Shown one piece after another: positions 19,587-29,286 of a stretch of DNA of 34,663 nt; position 1 is the first letter of the stretch; every line of letters starts with the position of its first letter. The DNA lies in contig MGSF01000006.1 of NCBI GenBank assembly GCA_001798715.1, positions 2,972 through 37,634 of the forward strand. The letters are read 5' to 3'. Source of the DNA: Deltaproteobacteria bacterium RIFCSPLOWO2_02_FULL_50_16 (GTDB lineage: Bacteria > UBA10199 > 2-02-FULL-50-16). Position numbers and translations under genes: made by a program. The notes under the pieces were generated by a model that made no database searches, was not told the DNA's origin, and saw only the letters and a program-made list of their open reading frames with translations.

Positions 19587-20198
19587 CTACAGTTTTGCAA
19601 AATTTTCTAGGACTTTAAGACCCAGGTCCTGGCTTTTCTCGGGATGAAATTGACAGGCAAAAAGATTGTCTTTCGCGATGCTTGAGACAAAAGGATTGCC
19701 ATAATCAGTTGTTGTGGCAATCAAATCATTGTCTTCTGGAATGACGTGATAAGAATGAACAAAGTAAAAATAACTCTTGTCTTTGATCCCCTTGAGACAG
19801 GGGCTTTTCTTTTTGATGTGAATTTGGTTCCAGCCCATGTGGGGTACGGAAAGATCGGAAGGGAGTTGAAAATGGACCACCCTTCCTTTGAAGAGTCCCA
19901 ACCCCTTATGCCGGCCAAACTCCTCGCTTTCTTCAAAAAGGGCATGAAGGCCAAGGCAGATGCCCAAAAAGGGTTTGTTTTTTTCTATCGTCTTAATGAG
20001 GGGATCGATGAGGCGGTTTTTTTTGAGATTTTTAATAAAATCGGGAAAGGCCCCCACTCCCGGCAAGACAACCTTGTCGGCCTTCAAGACTTCTTGAGGG
20101 GACCCCGTAATGACGACTTTAGTATCCACTTGCTCGAGCGCCTTCTTGACGCTGTGAAGATTACCCATTCCGTAGTCAATGAGTGCGATGCGTGACAT
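19587..20198 (-). CDS. hisH: Imidazole glycerol phosphate synthase glutamine amidotransferase subunit
   Basis: 'MSRIALIDYGMGNLHSVKKALEQ', 'VVLPGVGAFPDFI', 'PFLGICLGLHALFEESEE', 'FACQFHPEKSQDLGLKVLENF'. Confidence 0.96.
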   Translation of the reverse strand: MSRIALIDYGMGNLHSVKKALEQVDTKVVITGSPQEVLKADKVVLPGVGAFPDFIKNLKKNRLIDPLIKTIEKNKPFLGICLGLHALFEESEEFGRHKGLGLFKGRVVHFQLPSDLSVPHMGWNQIHIKKKSPCLKGIKDKSYFYFVHSYHVIPEDNDLIATTTDYGNPFVSSIAKDNLFACQFHPEKSQDLGLKVLENFAKL

Positions 20199-20200
20199 AG

Positions 20201-20325
20201 GGGAACCTCTAAAAACCACCCATCTGCGGCGTTGCCCTTCTCGCGTGACCCTCAACGTACTTTTTAGTACGCCTCGGGCCTCGCTCGGCGGGCGCCTTGC
20301 ATCTGGGTGGTTTTTAGAGGTTCCC
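20201..20325. repeat. 125-bp palindromic intergenic element (MITE/REP-like) between hisB and hisH
   Basis: Perfect 22-bp terminal inverted repeats GGGAACCTCTAAAAACCACCCA (20201-20222) / TGGGTGGTTTTTAGAGGTTCCC (20304-20325). Central CGTAC-TTTTTA-GTACG hairpin (20256-20271). Confidence 0.85.
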
Positions 20326-20362
20326 GCAATTTGGGGTTATTAGAGGTATCCATAGTATAAAA

Positions 20363-20950
20363 TTATAATGTCCCTTTGGTAGAAGGGACGTCTCTTCGGC
20401 GCGGATCGATTTGTGTTGCCTGATCCATGGCCCGTGCGAGGGCCTTAAACAGGGCCTCAAGAACATGATGTTTGTTTTCTCCACGCAGTACGGAAAGGTG
20501 CAAATTGATACCTGCCTTTTGAACCAAAGATTCAAAGAAGTGGTGGATCAGCTCGACATCGAAGTTTTTGATAACCCCTTTTTTGATGGGTGTTTCATAA
20601 ACAAGATGAGGTCTATTGGAAAAATCGACAATGGCTGAAGCGGCAGCATCGTCCATCGGGACCTGAAAACTCCCATAACGATTCATTCCAACCTTATCAC
20701 CGAGGGCTTTTGAAAAGGCCTCACCCAAGACAAGGGCAATGTCCTCAACAAGATGATGATCGTCAACGTTGACATCGCCGACTGCCTTTATTTTCAAATC
20801 GAAGAGACCGTGTTTTGCGAAGAGCTCCAGCATATGATTGAGGAAGGGAATGGGGGTCTCGATCGTATACGCGCCGCTTCCATCAACATTGAGGTCGAGC
20901 TGGATGTTGGTCTCTTTGGTTTTTCTCTGAATGTGGGCCTTTCGGGTCAT
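20363..20950 (-). CDS. hisB: Imidazoleglycerol-phosphate dehydratase
   Basis: 'TPIPFLNHMLELFAKHGLFDL', 'VDDHHLVEDIALVLGEAF', 'HHVLEALFKALARAM'. Confidence 0.97.
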   Translation of the reverse strand: MTRKAHIQRKTKETNIQLDLNVDGSGAYTIETPIPFLNHMLELFAKHGLFDLKIKAVGDVNVDDHHLVEDIALVLGEAFSKALGDKVGMNRYGSFQVPMDDAAASAIVDFSNRPHLVYETPIKKGVIKNFDVELIHHFFESLVQKAGINLHLSVLRGENKHHVLEALFKALARAMDQATQIDPRRRDVPSTKGTL

Positions 20951-22245
20951 GAAAATTCCTTGTGAAGCCGCAGCTTGACGGATTCGGCATGGGCCGTCAA
21001 TCCTTCAAAATAAGCCATACGAATCACTTCAGGTCCGAAATCCTTAAGTCCCCTGGGATGCACCTCCAAGACGCTGGAGTGTTTGATAAAATCATAAACA
21101 CCCAAAGGGGAGAAAAATCGTGCCGTCCCTCCCGTAGGGAGGACGTGATTGGGACCGCAGCCATAGTCTCCCATGGGAACAGATGTGAGGGGTCCGAGAA
21201 AAATGGCGCCCGCATGACGAACATGGGGAAGAATTTTTCCAGGATGTCGGGTGATGATCTGGAGATGTTCGGGGGCGATTTCATTGGCGACGCTGATGGC
21301 CTCTTTAAGATCGTCTGTCTTGATGAGGGCGCCATTATTTTTTAAGGCCTCTTCAATGATAGGACGCCGGTTAAGAGAGACGATCTGAAGCTGCATTTGC
21401 TGAAAAACCTTCCGAATAAGATGCTCGGAAGGAGTGAGGAGTATGGAGGTGGAGAAGGGGTCGTGTTCGGCTTGAGCCAGGAGATCGGCGGCCACATAAG
21501 AAGGATCCGCCTTGTCATCAGCAATAATGACAACTTCAGAGGGACCGGCGATGGCGTCAATATCGACGATTCCATAGACCTGCTGTTTGGCGAGGGCGAC
21601 AAAGATATTTCCGGGTCCCACGATCTTGTCCACTTTAGGAATACAGGGTGTGCCATAAGCGAGGGCAGCTATCGCCTGGGCCCCCGCCACTTTATAAATT
21701 GTCTTGATGCCAACAAGATCCGCGGCAATAAGGGTGTAGGGGTTGCATTCTCCATTGGGAAAGGGTGTCACCATGACGATATTTTTGACTCCGGCGATTT
21801 GGGCAGGGATGGCATTCATAAAAACCGTAGAGGGATAGGCCGCACGGCCCCCCGGGACATAGAGACCGACACGATCGATAGGGAGACTTTGCATCCCATA
21901 GGTGCAACCACCGAGGGAAAATCTCCAGGAACCTTGTTGTTTTTGCTGTCGATGATAGGTACGGATGTTTTTGATGGCCTTATTGAAGGACTGAATGCTT
22001 TTGCGTGAGACCTGATCGTAGGCCCGTTCAATTTCAACAGGAGAGACCTCGATCGACTTGGGTGTCAGGGAGTGTTTGTCGAATTTCTTGGTCAAGCCGA
22101 ACAGGGCCTGGTCCTTCTTTCTCTTGATATCGCTGATGATCCTCTGAACTTCTTTTTGGTAAGCCGATTCGGGAGTTTGCTGACTGTTTAAGAGGTAATT
22201 CAGATCGCGTGTAAAGCTTTTGGCCGATGTCTTCAAGATTTTCAC
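20947..22245 (-). CDS. hisD: Histidinol dehydrogenase
   Basis: 'VGLYVPGGRAAYPSTVFMNAIPAQIAGV', 'KIVGPGNIFVALAKQQV', 'AGPSEVVIIAD', 'LLAQAEHDP'. Confidence 0.97.
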   Translation of the reverse strand: MKILKTSAKSFTRDLNYLLNSQQTPESAYQKEVQRIISDIKRKKDQALFGLTKKFDKHSLTPKSIEVSPVEIERAYDQVSRKSIQSFNKAIKNIRTYHRQQKQQGSWRFSLGGCTYGMQSLPIDRVGLYVPGGRAAYPSTVFMNAIPAQIAGVKNIVMVTPFPNGECNPYTLIAADLVGIKTIYKVAGAQAIAALAYGTPCIPKVDKIVGPGNIFVALAKQQVYGIVDIDAIAGPSEVVIIADDKADPSYVAADLLAQAEHDPFSTSILLTPSEHLIRKVFQQMQLQIVSLNRRPIIEEALKNNGALIKTDDLKEAISVANEIAPEHLQIITRHPGKILPHVRHAGAIFLGPLTSVPMGDYGCGPNHVLPTGGTARFFSPLGVYDFIKHSSVLEVHPRGLKDFGPEVIRMAYFEGLTAHAESVKLRLHKEFS

Positions 22246-22264
22246 AGGTCAATATCCTTAATAA

Positions 22265-22368
22265 TACTAACGAGAAACAAAGTATGAAGACATTCCTTCA
22301 CAAAAAACCCTTTGTTTCTCGTAGTACTAGCCGACCTTTATGTATAGATACTAATGACCGGCTTAGTA
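22265..22368. promoter_or_regulatory. Two tandem hairpins between murA and hisD
   Basis: Hairpin A: TACTAACGAGAAACAAAG (22265-22282) / CTTTGTTTCTCGTAGTA. Hairpin B: TACTAGCCG (22325-22333) / CGGCTTAGTA (22359-22368). Confidence 0.7.
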
Positions 22369-22433
22369 AAAGGTGAAAATTGAAAAAATAAGGTAATGGA
22401 TTGCGTCAAAGTTTGCAATTGATTTTACAAGCA

Positions 22434-23696
22434 CTAGTATTTTACCTTGACCCTTTTGATTTTGGCCCCCAATTTTCTAAATTTTCTTTCAATATGCTCG
22501 TATCCCCGATCAATGTGATAAACTCTATGAATTTCCGTAATTCCCTCGGCATTGAGGCCAGCTAATACAAGGGCCGCAGAGGCCCGGAGATCGCTGGCCA
22601 TGAGGGGGGCCCCCGAAAGGCGGGGGATGCCTTCGATAATGGCCCGATGACCTTCCACACGGATTTTGGCACCCATACGGGCCAGTTCGCTGACATGCAT
22701 AAATCGGTTTTCGAAGATAGTTTCCGTGATGACGCTCGTTCCCTTGGCGACAGTCATGCAGGCCATAAATTGGGCCTGAAAATCAGTGGCAAATCCGGGG
22801 AAGGGGGCCGTGGTGATATCGGCAGTTTTGAGGATTTTGGGGCCAATGGCACGAAGGCCCCTCTCGTTTTCCTCAAAGGAAACGCCGACCTCTTTTAATT
22901 TTTCGATGAGGGCCACAAGCATTGAGGATTTGGCATTGGTGATCGTGATGTCTCCATGGGTAATGGCAACGCCCATCAAGAAGGTGCCCATTTCGATGCG
23001 GTCCGGAATGATGGAATATTGGCAGGCGTGCAATTGGTCGACCCCCTGAATGTGGATGGTTTTTGTACCCATCCCTTCGATCCGGGCCCCCATAGCGATG
23101 AGGGCTTGAGCCAGATCGATGACTTCAGGTTCGCGAGCGGCATTTTCGATCACCGTTTCTCCCTGGGCTAAGGTGGCGGCCATCATCACATTTTCAGTCC
23201 CTGTGACAGTCACGGTATCAAAGCGGATGAGCTCTCCATGAAGCTTTTTGGTGGAGGCCACGACATAACCTCCCTGGATGTCGATTTTGGCGCCCATTTT
23301 TTCAAAGGCCTTGAGATGGAGATTGATGGGGCGGGCCCCGATGGCACAACCCCCGGGGAGGGAAACCTTCGCCTTGCGCACACGGGCCAATAAGGGGCCA
23401 AGGACAAGGACAGAGGCCCTCATGGTTTTGACGAGATCGTAAGTAGCCGTGTAACTGCGCATGTTGTTGCATTGCACTTGATAGGTGTGAGTCTGGATTT
23501 TTTTGTGATGGAGTCCCAATTTGGAAAGAAGTTTTAATGAAGTAAGGACATCCTTAAGTTCTGGAATGTGATGAAGGGTGCTTGTCCCTTCAGTCAAGAT
23601 CGTTGCAAAAAGGAGGGGGAGAGCGGCGTTTTTGGATCCACTAATAGAAATTTCACCTTTAAGTCTTCGACCGCCTTGTATGATGATTTTATCCAT
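22434..23696 (-). CDS. murA: UDP-N-acetylglucosamine 1-carboxyvinyltransferase
   Basis: '[27 protein letters not shown]', '[25 protein letters not shown]' with active-site Cys, '[17 protein letters not shown]'. Confidence 0.97.
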   Translation of the reverse strand: MDKIIIQGGRRLKGEISISGSKNAALPLLFATILTEGTSTLHHIPELKDVLTSLKLLSKLGLHHKKIQTHTYQVQCNNMRSYTATYDLVKTMRASVLVLGPLLARVRKAKVSLPGGCAIGARPINLHLKAFEKMGAKIDIQGGYVVASTKKLHGELIRFDTVTVTGTENVMMAATLAQGETVIENAAREPEVIDLAQALIAMGARIEGMGTKTIHIQGVDQLHACQYSIIPDRIEMGTFLMGVAITHGDITITNAKSSMLVALIEKLKEVGVSFEENERGLRAIGPKILKTADITTAPFPGFATDFQAQFMACMTVAKGTSVITETIFENRFMHVSELARMGAKIRVEGHRAIIEGIPRLSGAPLMASDLRASAALVLAGLNAEGITEIHRVYHIDRGYEHIERKFRKLGAKIKRVKVKY

Positions 23697-24601
23697 TACA
23701 CACTTCTTTTGGTTTTTAAAATTCTAGGGATATCATGGTAGTCGTTCACGCATTCTGTATTTGAAAAACTTTCTGTGAGATCAATCAGCTTTTTTATTTT
23801 TTCAACCTGTCCGGCACCGATTTCTAATAGAAGCCAGCCGTTGTCTTTTAATAGTTCGGTGGCATCTTGAAGGATTCGTGGATAGAAATCAAGGCCGTTA
23901 TGTCCGCCATCCAGGGCTAAGCGAGGCTCGTAGTCGCGCACCTCGGGTTGGAGGGTGTCAAAATCGGATCGTGCAATGTAGGGGGGATTACTGACAATCA
24001 TATCAAAGCGGTGTTGGGCGGCCTTCAGGGACAATTTTGGAGAGAGATCCGTCAGGACAAAATCAATATTTTCAATTTGATTTCTTTCGGCATTTTTTTG
24101 TGCCACAGCCAAGGCCTCTTTGGAAATTTCAGTGGCCATCATCGTGGAATGAGGGAATTCCTTCGCGAGTGTAATAGCCAGACAGCCAGATCCTGTGCCG
24201 ATATCGAGCAGGGAATATTTTTCCTCAACGTTGGTGAGAATTTTTTTGGCGATTTCAATCATGAGCTCTGTTTCCGGACGTGGGATAAGGACGGAGGGAT
24301 TGGTCAGAAAAGAGAGGCCAAAAAATTCTTGGACCCCAGTGATGTATTGTAATGGTTCGCGATGATAGCGCCTTTGAATGAGTTCCTTGTAAAGCTCTCT
24401 TTGGGATAAAGAAACCTCTTTTTTAAAATGAACATAGAGATCGATTCGGGAACACTTTAAGACATGAGCGAGGAGGAGTTCGGCATCGAGACGGGGATTG
24501 GGAATATCTTTTGATTTAAAATAGTCGGATGTCCACTGGATGATGTCTAAGGGATACCACTTTTTGCTGTCTGTAGTCTGAGAGGAGGATGGAGGATTCA
24601 T
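23696..24601 (-). CDS. prmC: Release factor glutamine methyltransferase
   Basis: 'LLDIGTGSGCLAITLAKEFP', 'FDMIVSNPPYIARSDFDTLQPEVRDYEPRLALDGG'. Confidence 0.96.
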   Translation of the reverse strand: MNPPSSSQTTDSKKWYPLDIIQWTSDYFKSKDIPNPRLDAELLLAHVLKCSRIDLYVHFKKEVSLSQRELYKELIQRRYHREPLQYITGVQEFFGLSFLTNPSVLIPRPETELMIEIAKKILTNVEEKYSLLDIGTGSGCLAITLAKEFPHSTMMATEISKEALAVAQKNAERNQIENIDFVLTDLSPKLSLKAAQHRFDMIVSNPPYIARSDFDTLQPEVRDYEPRLALDGGHNGLDFYPRILQDATELLKDNGWLLLEIGAGQVEKIKKLIDLTESFSNTECVNDYHDIPRILKTKRSV

Positions 24602-25665
24602 AGGGTCTCTTTAATGGCTTCGGTTTGATAATGCGTTCTCAAGGCCATGATGATTTCATCAAGATTGCCATCCAAAATCTGGTCAAGTTGGTGGAGGGTC
24701 AGTCCGATACGGTGATCAGTGACTCGACTTTGTGGAAAATTGTAGGTTCGAATCTTTTCACTCCGATCTCCGGAGCCTATTTGGGATTTTCTCTCAGCCC
24801 TCTCTTGCGCCTCTTGTTCCCTCTGTTTCGCTTCCAGGAGACGAGATTTTAATATTTTAAGACCCTTGGCCCGATTTTTGATTTGAGATCGTTCATCGCG
24901 ACACACCACGACCATTCCTGAAGGGATGTGGGTCAAACGCACGGCAGAGTCCGTTGTATTGACTCCTTGTCCTCCAGGGCCCGAGGAGCGAAAGACTTCG
25001 ATCTTGAGATCCTTTTCTTCGATGTCGATTTCGATATCGTCTGCTTCGGGAACCACAGCAACAGTGACGGCCGAGGTATGGATACGCCCGGAGGATTCTG
25101 TTTTAGGGACGCGCTGAACCCTGTGGACTCCGCTTTCATATTTTAAGTCGCTGAAGACATTGTTGCCGGTAATGAGGACGATGATTTCCTTGAGGCCGCC
25201 TATTCCCGTATAATTGGAATCCATGAGCTCTACTCGCCAGCCCTTGCGTTCGGCGTATCGGGAATACATGCGAAAAAGATCCGAGGCAAAAAGGGCGGCC
25301 TCTTCACCTCCGGTTCCGGCGCGGATTTCAAGCAAGGTGTTTTTTTCATCCCGAGAATCCTTGGGGAGGAGGAGTGTTTTGAGTTCATTTTCCAATTTTG
25401 TTTTTTGAGATTCTAATAAAGTCAAATCTTCTTTAGCCAGTTGGCGAAGCCCCTCATCGATTTCTTCATTAAGGATGTGTTTGTTATCTTCGATGTCCTT
25501 GCAGGTTTTTTGGTATTGAAGGAAGGTATTGACCAAGGGAGAGAGGCGCGAGCGTTCTTTGAGGATTTTTTGGTATTCTTTCTGGTTTTGGACAATATCA
25601 GGCTGAGAAAGCTGTTTTTCCAGCTCTTGATATTTTTTCTCAAATTCTTGAAGTTTTTGAAACAT
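24598..25665 (-). CDS. prfA: Peptide chain release factor 1
   Basis: 'RSSGPGGQGVNTTDSAVRLTHIPSG' (GGQ), 'GSGDRSEKIRTYNFPQSRVTDHRIG', 'IRAGTGGEEAALFA'. Confidence 0.97.
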   Translation of the reverse strand: MFQKLQEFEKKYQELEKQLSQPDIVQNQKEYQKILKERSRLSPLVNTFLQYQKTCKDIEDNKHILNEEIDEGLRQLAKEDLTLLESQKTKLENELKTLLLPKDSRDEKNTLLEIRAGTGGEEAALFASDLFRMYSRYAERKGWRVELMDSNYTGIGGLKEIIVLITGNNVFSDLKYESGVHRVQRVPKTESSGRIHTSAVTVAVVPEADDIEIDIEEKDLKIEVFRSSGPGGQGVNTTDSAVRLTHIPSGMVVVCRDERSQIKNRAKGLKILKSRLLEAKQREQEAQERAERKSQIGSGDRSEKIRTYNFPQSRVTDHRIGLTLHQLDQILDGNLDEIIMALRTHYQTEAIKETL

Positions 25666-25738
25666 GGTTATTTAATGCCCCTGCCTTATTGGACTTGAGC
25701 ACACAAGCCCCTTGGCACATCAGGACCTTACCAAATCG

Positions 25739-25966
25739 CTAACCTTTTTTCTTTGGGGCTTTTTCTTGGATCTTGGCGTAGCGTTTCTTAAAGCGCTCTA
25801 CACGACCTGCCGTGTCGATAAGCTTTTGCTTCCCTGTATAGAAGGGATGGCAGTTGGAACAAATCGCAATAGAGATATTCTTGACTGTGGACAGGGTCTC
25901 GATGACGTTGCCACAGGCACAGGTAATCTTGATGGGATGTAATTCTGGGTGGAGGCCTTCTTTCAT
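25739..25966 (-). CDS. rpmE: 50S ribosomal protein L31 (Zn-binding Cys type)
   Basis: '[63 protein letters not shown]'. Confidence 0.95.
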   Translation of the reverse strand: MKEGLHPELHPIKITCACGNVIETLSTVKNISIAICSNCHPFYTGKQKLIDTAGRVERFKKRYAKIQEKAPKKKG

Positions 25967-26016
25967 GAGGGGGCGTTTCTAGCATGGCTATCTTAAGGAA
26001 ATCAAGGGCTTTTTAT

Positions 26017-26427
26017 CTAGGAACGATTGATGTAATCGTTGAGATAGGGAAGGAGAAAGGCGTCCCTGTCTTGGGCAGCTTGAAAGGAGGAGGATTGATG
26101 AAAGGTGGTATTTCCATTGTTTTCGAGGGACTGGAGGCCTTTATGGAGGACATTGGTCGTATCGCCCCAGCGTTGATAGGTATCGGGCCCTTGGGCCTGC
26201 GAGGAGCGGCGCTGGATCTTGGGTTCGGTGATCCCAAAGCTATCGGTAAAACTACGGGCGGCCCCCTGGAGGCGTTTAAAAAGGCCTGATTTTGGAACAC
26301 TTCTTGGGGCTTGCAGCCCTGTCCTTACGATCTGTGAGGGATGGATCCTCCTTATGGACGGGGTATTTTGGGGCCGCATTTGAGGGCTGACACCGGGATT
26401 TCTATGACTGAATACAGGAGAACTCAT
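26017..26427 (-). CDS. Hypothetical small soluble protein
   Basis: 'MSSPVFSHRNPGVSPQM...LQSLENNGNTTFHQSSSFQAAQDRDAFLLPYLNDYINRS'. Composition is more protein-like than the opposing plus-strand ORF; same strand and directly upstream of rpmE. Confidence 0.5.
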   Translation of the reverse strand: MSSPVFSHRNPGVSPQMRPQNTPSIRRIHPSQIVRTGLQAPRSVPKSGLFKRLQGAARSFTDSFGITEPKIQRRSSQAQGPDTYQRWGDTTNVLHKGLQSLENNGNTTFHQSSSFQAAQDRDAFLLPYLNDYINRS

Positions 26428-26651
26428 ACTGTCTCTTAGTAAGAGCAAGATTAGTGCCAATTAAAGGGCAAAAAGAGGGGTTTTGAAGGATATACAACAA
26501 GTTGATATTATTTAGTTTTTTACAAGAACAGGAGTGAACGGAGGCCCTCCCTCTCTTATTTTCATATTTTATTGGGGCATGGACCCCCCATTTCGGCGGT
26601 TAATTTTCCCCGATTTGACTTCCCCTAAGACAACTTGATATAGCATTTCAA

Positions 26652-26703
26652 CTTTGAATGAGTACTCATGTGCTCATTCAAAGCCTGCTTATCAATTTTG
26701 CAG
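26652..26703. promoter_or_regulatory. Palindromic candidate operator upstream of bioF
   Basis: CTTTGAATGAG (26652-26662) / CTCATTCAAAG (26673-26683), perfect 11 bp, immediately followed by CCTGC/GCAGG (26684-26688 / 26699-26703). Confidence 0.5.
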
Positions 26704-26787
26704 GTACTTATGGTTGGTCATTTAAGCTGTACTCACTGAAAGTTAATAAACCATAGGTTGGGTCTTCTTCTACGAAAGGAACGAGAT

Positions 26788-27912
26788 TTGGGGCTATTTG
26801 ATGGTGCCATGAAAGAGATTGAGGAGCGAGGAAGAAAAAGGTCCCTTCTCTCGGTCCACCCCCTTTCCCCCCCCATCCTCGTCATTGAGGGACAGGAAAA
26901 GATAAACTTTTGTTCCAATGATTATTTAGGTCTTGCCCAAGACCCTCGTTTGGTGGAGGCCGCGTGTCAAGCAGCCAGGGATTATGGGGCTGGGTCCAAG
27001 GCCTCTTGCCTGGTGGGCGGACATTATGATCTCCATGAGGCCTGCGAAAGGGAGGTCGCGGCCTTTAAAAACACCGAGGCCGCCTTGATTCTCAATTCGG
27101 GGTATCAGGCCAATATTGGTCTCCTGCCGATTTTAGCGACCCGAGGGGATGTCATTTTTAGCGATGCCTTGAATCATGCCTCCTTGATTGATGGATGTCG
27201 TTTGTCCAGGGCCAAAAAAGAGGTGTATTCGCATCATGATTTAGAGGCCTTGGAAGGGGCCCTGAAAAAGGCGGCCCAGGCTCGCAAGCGATGGATTGTC
27301 GTGGAGGGGGTCTATAGTATGGAGGGGGACGTTACGCCCTTGCCCGAGATATTGGCCTTGGCGGAAAAGTATGAGGCCTATGTCTATTTGGATGAGGCCC
27401 ATGCCACAGGGGTCTTTGGCAAAGAAGGGCGGGGCTTGGTGGAGTATTTTGAGGACCAAGGGCATTCACTCAAGACAGATCGTTTATGGCAGATGGGGAC
27501 CTTTGGCAAGGCCTTGGGTTCGTTTGGGGCCTATGTGGCCGGGGATCGGGGTTGGATGGATTATGTGGTGAATACGTGTCGCTCTTTTATCTTTACCACC
27601 GCCCTGCCGCCGCCTGTTTTGGGGGCCATTCGAAAGGCTGTTGAGATTGTGCCTCAAGAATCAGAGAGACGAAGACGTTTGTGGCAATGGGTGAAGATGT
27701 TTCAAGGGGTCTCGCCTATTATCCCTATTATTATCGGTTCAGAGCAGGCGACCTTGCATATTCATGAAAGGCTTTTGGAGGAGGGTTTTTTTGTCCAAGG
27801 GATTCGCCCGCCCACAGTGCCTCGAGGGACCTCACGCCTCCGCCTCACCTTGTCCGCCAGTCATACCCAAGAACATATCGTGGCCTTCAAAAAGGTGTTG
27901 GAAAGGGGGTAG
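26788..27912 (+). CDS. bioF: 8-amino-7-oxononanoate synthase
   Basis: '[41 protein letters not shown]', '[14 protein letters not shown]', '[16 protein letters not shown]'. TTG 26788 with AAAGGA upstream, or ATG 26809, is the likely start. Confidence 0.93.
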   Translation: MGLFDGAMKEIEERGRKRSLLSVHPLSPPILVIEGQEKINFCSNDYLGLAQDPRLVEAACQAARDYGAGSKASCLVGGHYDLHEACEREVAAFKNTEAALILNSGYQANIGLLPILATRGDVIFSDALNHASLIDGCRLSRAKKEVYSHHDLEALEGALKKAAQARKRWIVVEGVYSMEGDVTPLPEILALAEKYEAYVYLDEAHATGVFGKEGRGLVEYFEDQGHSLKTDRLWQMGTFGKALGSFGAYVAGDRGWMDYVVNTCRSFIFTTALPPPVLGAIRKAVEIVPQESERRRRLWQWVKMFQGVSPIIPIIIGSEQATLHIHERLLEEGFFVQGIRPPTVPRGTSRLRLTLSASHTQEHIVAFKKVLERG

Positions 27913-27918
27913 AGGGGA

Positions 27919-29286
27919 ATGGTGAAAAATAAAAATAGGCACTTAAAGACCTTGGATCATGGGACACTCTGGCACCCCTTTACTCAAATGACAGAATATG
28001 GCCAGGAAGATCCTATCATTATCCAACGGGCTAATGGTCATGAGCTCATTGATATTGACGGCAAACATTATTTGGATGGGGTGTCGTCGCTTTGGGTGAA
28101 TGTCCATGGGCATCGAAAAAAAGAGATTGATCAGGCCATCAAAAAACAGCTCAATCAATTTTCCCATTCGACCCTATTAGGGGTGAGTCATGTGCCCGCC
28201 TTGGAGTTGGCTGAAAAACTTGTCAAGATAACGCCACACAACCTCACACGCGTCTTTTATTCGGACAATGGGTCCACAGCGGTGGAGATCGCCTTGAAGA
28301 TGGCCTTTCAGGCCTGTCAGCAAAAAGGACTCACAAAAAAGAAGAGGTTTGTGTGTTTTGAAAATGGCTATCATGGCGACACCCTGGGTTCCGTCAGTGT
28401 CGGGGGCATTGACCTCTTTCATGAGATGTATCGCCCCTTGCTTTTTGAGGCCCTCAAGGTTTCTTATCCAGATCCTTATCATTCAGGACAAGGTCTGGAG
28501 GCGTGTCGACGGCATTGTTTGGAAAAGTTAGAGGCCGTTTTTAGGGAAAAATCCGATGAGATCGCGGCCCTGATTATTGAACCCTTGATTCAGGGGGCCG
28601 GGGGCATGATCATCTCTCCTCCGGGATTTTTAAAGGGGGTACGCCATCTCTGCACACAATACAATGTATGGATGATTGCCGACGAAGTAGCCACGGGTTT
28701 TGGGCGTACCGGCAAGATGTTTGCGTGTGATCATGAGGCCGTACGACCGGACTTTATGACTTTGGCCAAGGGGATAACGGGGGGTTATCTGCCTTTGGCC
28801 GTGACACTCACGACGGAAGAAGTTTATCAGGCCTTTGAGGCCCCTTATGAGGAGTTGAAGACATTTTTTCACGGACATTCCTATTCAGGGAATGCCCTGG
28901 CGTGTGCCGCAGCCTTGGCAAATCTCAAAATCTTTAAAAAAGAAAAGACCTTGGAAAAAATGAAAGAGAAAATTATATATCTCTCAAAGGAGTTAAAAAA
29001 GTTTTGGGACTTGCCGACAGTCGGCGATATTCGGCAAAAGGGTTTTATGGTGGGGATTGAGTTGGTCAAGGATCGGGAGACCAAGACCCCTTATGCCTTG
29101 GAAGAAAGGATCGGCCATCGGGTGATTCTCAGGGCCCGGGAGAAAGGGGTGATCCTCCGTCCCTTGGACAATGTGATTGTCCTGATGCCCCCTTTATCCT
29201 TGACGAAAAGGGAATTATCACATTTGTGTGGGGTCACGTTTGAGGCGATTCAAGAGGTGACTGCGAAGCAGTCATCCCGAGTGTAA
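27919..29286 (+). CDS. bioA: Adenosylmethionine--8-amino-7-oxononanoate transaminase
   Basis: 'LWHPFTQMTEYGQEDPIIIQRANG', 'DGVSSLWVNVHGHRKKEID', 'FYSDNGSTAVEIALKMAFQ', 'WMIADEVATGFGRTGKMFACDHEAVRPDFMTLAKGITGGYLPLAVTL'. Confidence 0.97.
   Translation: MVKNKNRHLKTLDHGTLWHPFTQMTEYGQEDPIIIQRANGHELIDIDGKHYLDGVSSLWVNVHGHRKKEIDQAIKKQLNQFSHSTLLGVSHVPALELAEKLVKITPHNLTRVFYSDNGSTAVEIALKMAFQACQQKGLTKKKRFVCFENGYHGDTLGSVSVGGIDLFHEMYRPLLFEALKVSYPDPYHSGQGLEACRRHCLEKLEAVFREKSDEIAALIIEPLIQGAGGMIISPPGFLKGVRHLCTQYNVWMIADEVATGFGRTGKMFACDHEAVRPDFMTLAKGITGGYLPLAVTLTTEEVYQAFEAPYEELKTFFHGHSYSGNALACAAALANLKIFKKEKTLEKMKEKIIYLSKELKKFWDLPTVGDIRQKGFMVGIELVKDRETKTPYALEERIGHRVILRAREKGVILRPLDNVIVLMPPLSLTKRELSHLCGVTFEAIQEVTAKQSSRV

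Noticed and set aside
21397-22008. 203-aa plus-strand ORF antisense to hisD
   Set aside because: Shadow frame of a highly conserved gene; no independent SD or recognisable motif. The same reasoning applies to the many other antisense ORFs over secD, murA, recJ, tgt and ispH.
22246-22433. Histidine attenuator leader peptide or T-box upstream of hisD
   Set aside because: No run of His codons in a short ORF and no recognisable T-box sequence; only hairpins.
25984-26289. Plus-strand 101-aa ORF overlapping the hypothetical upstream of rpmE
   Set aside because: Gly/Ile/Leu-rich shadow-like composition; the minus-strand frame is more plausible.
26704-26790. BirA operator in the bioF upstream region (GTTAATAAACC...)
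   Set aside because: No matching inverted half-site at the expected spacing.
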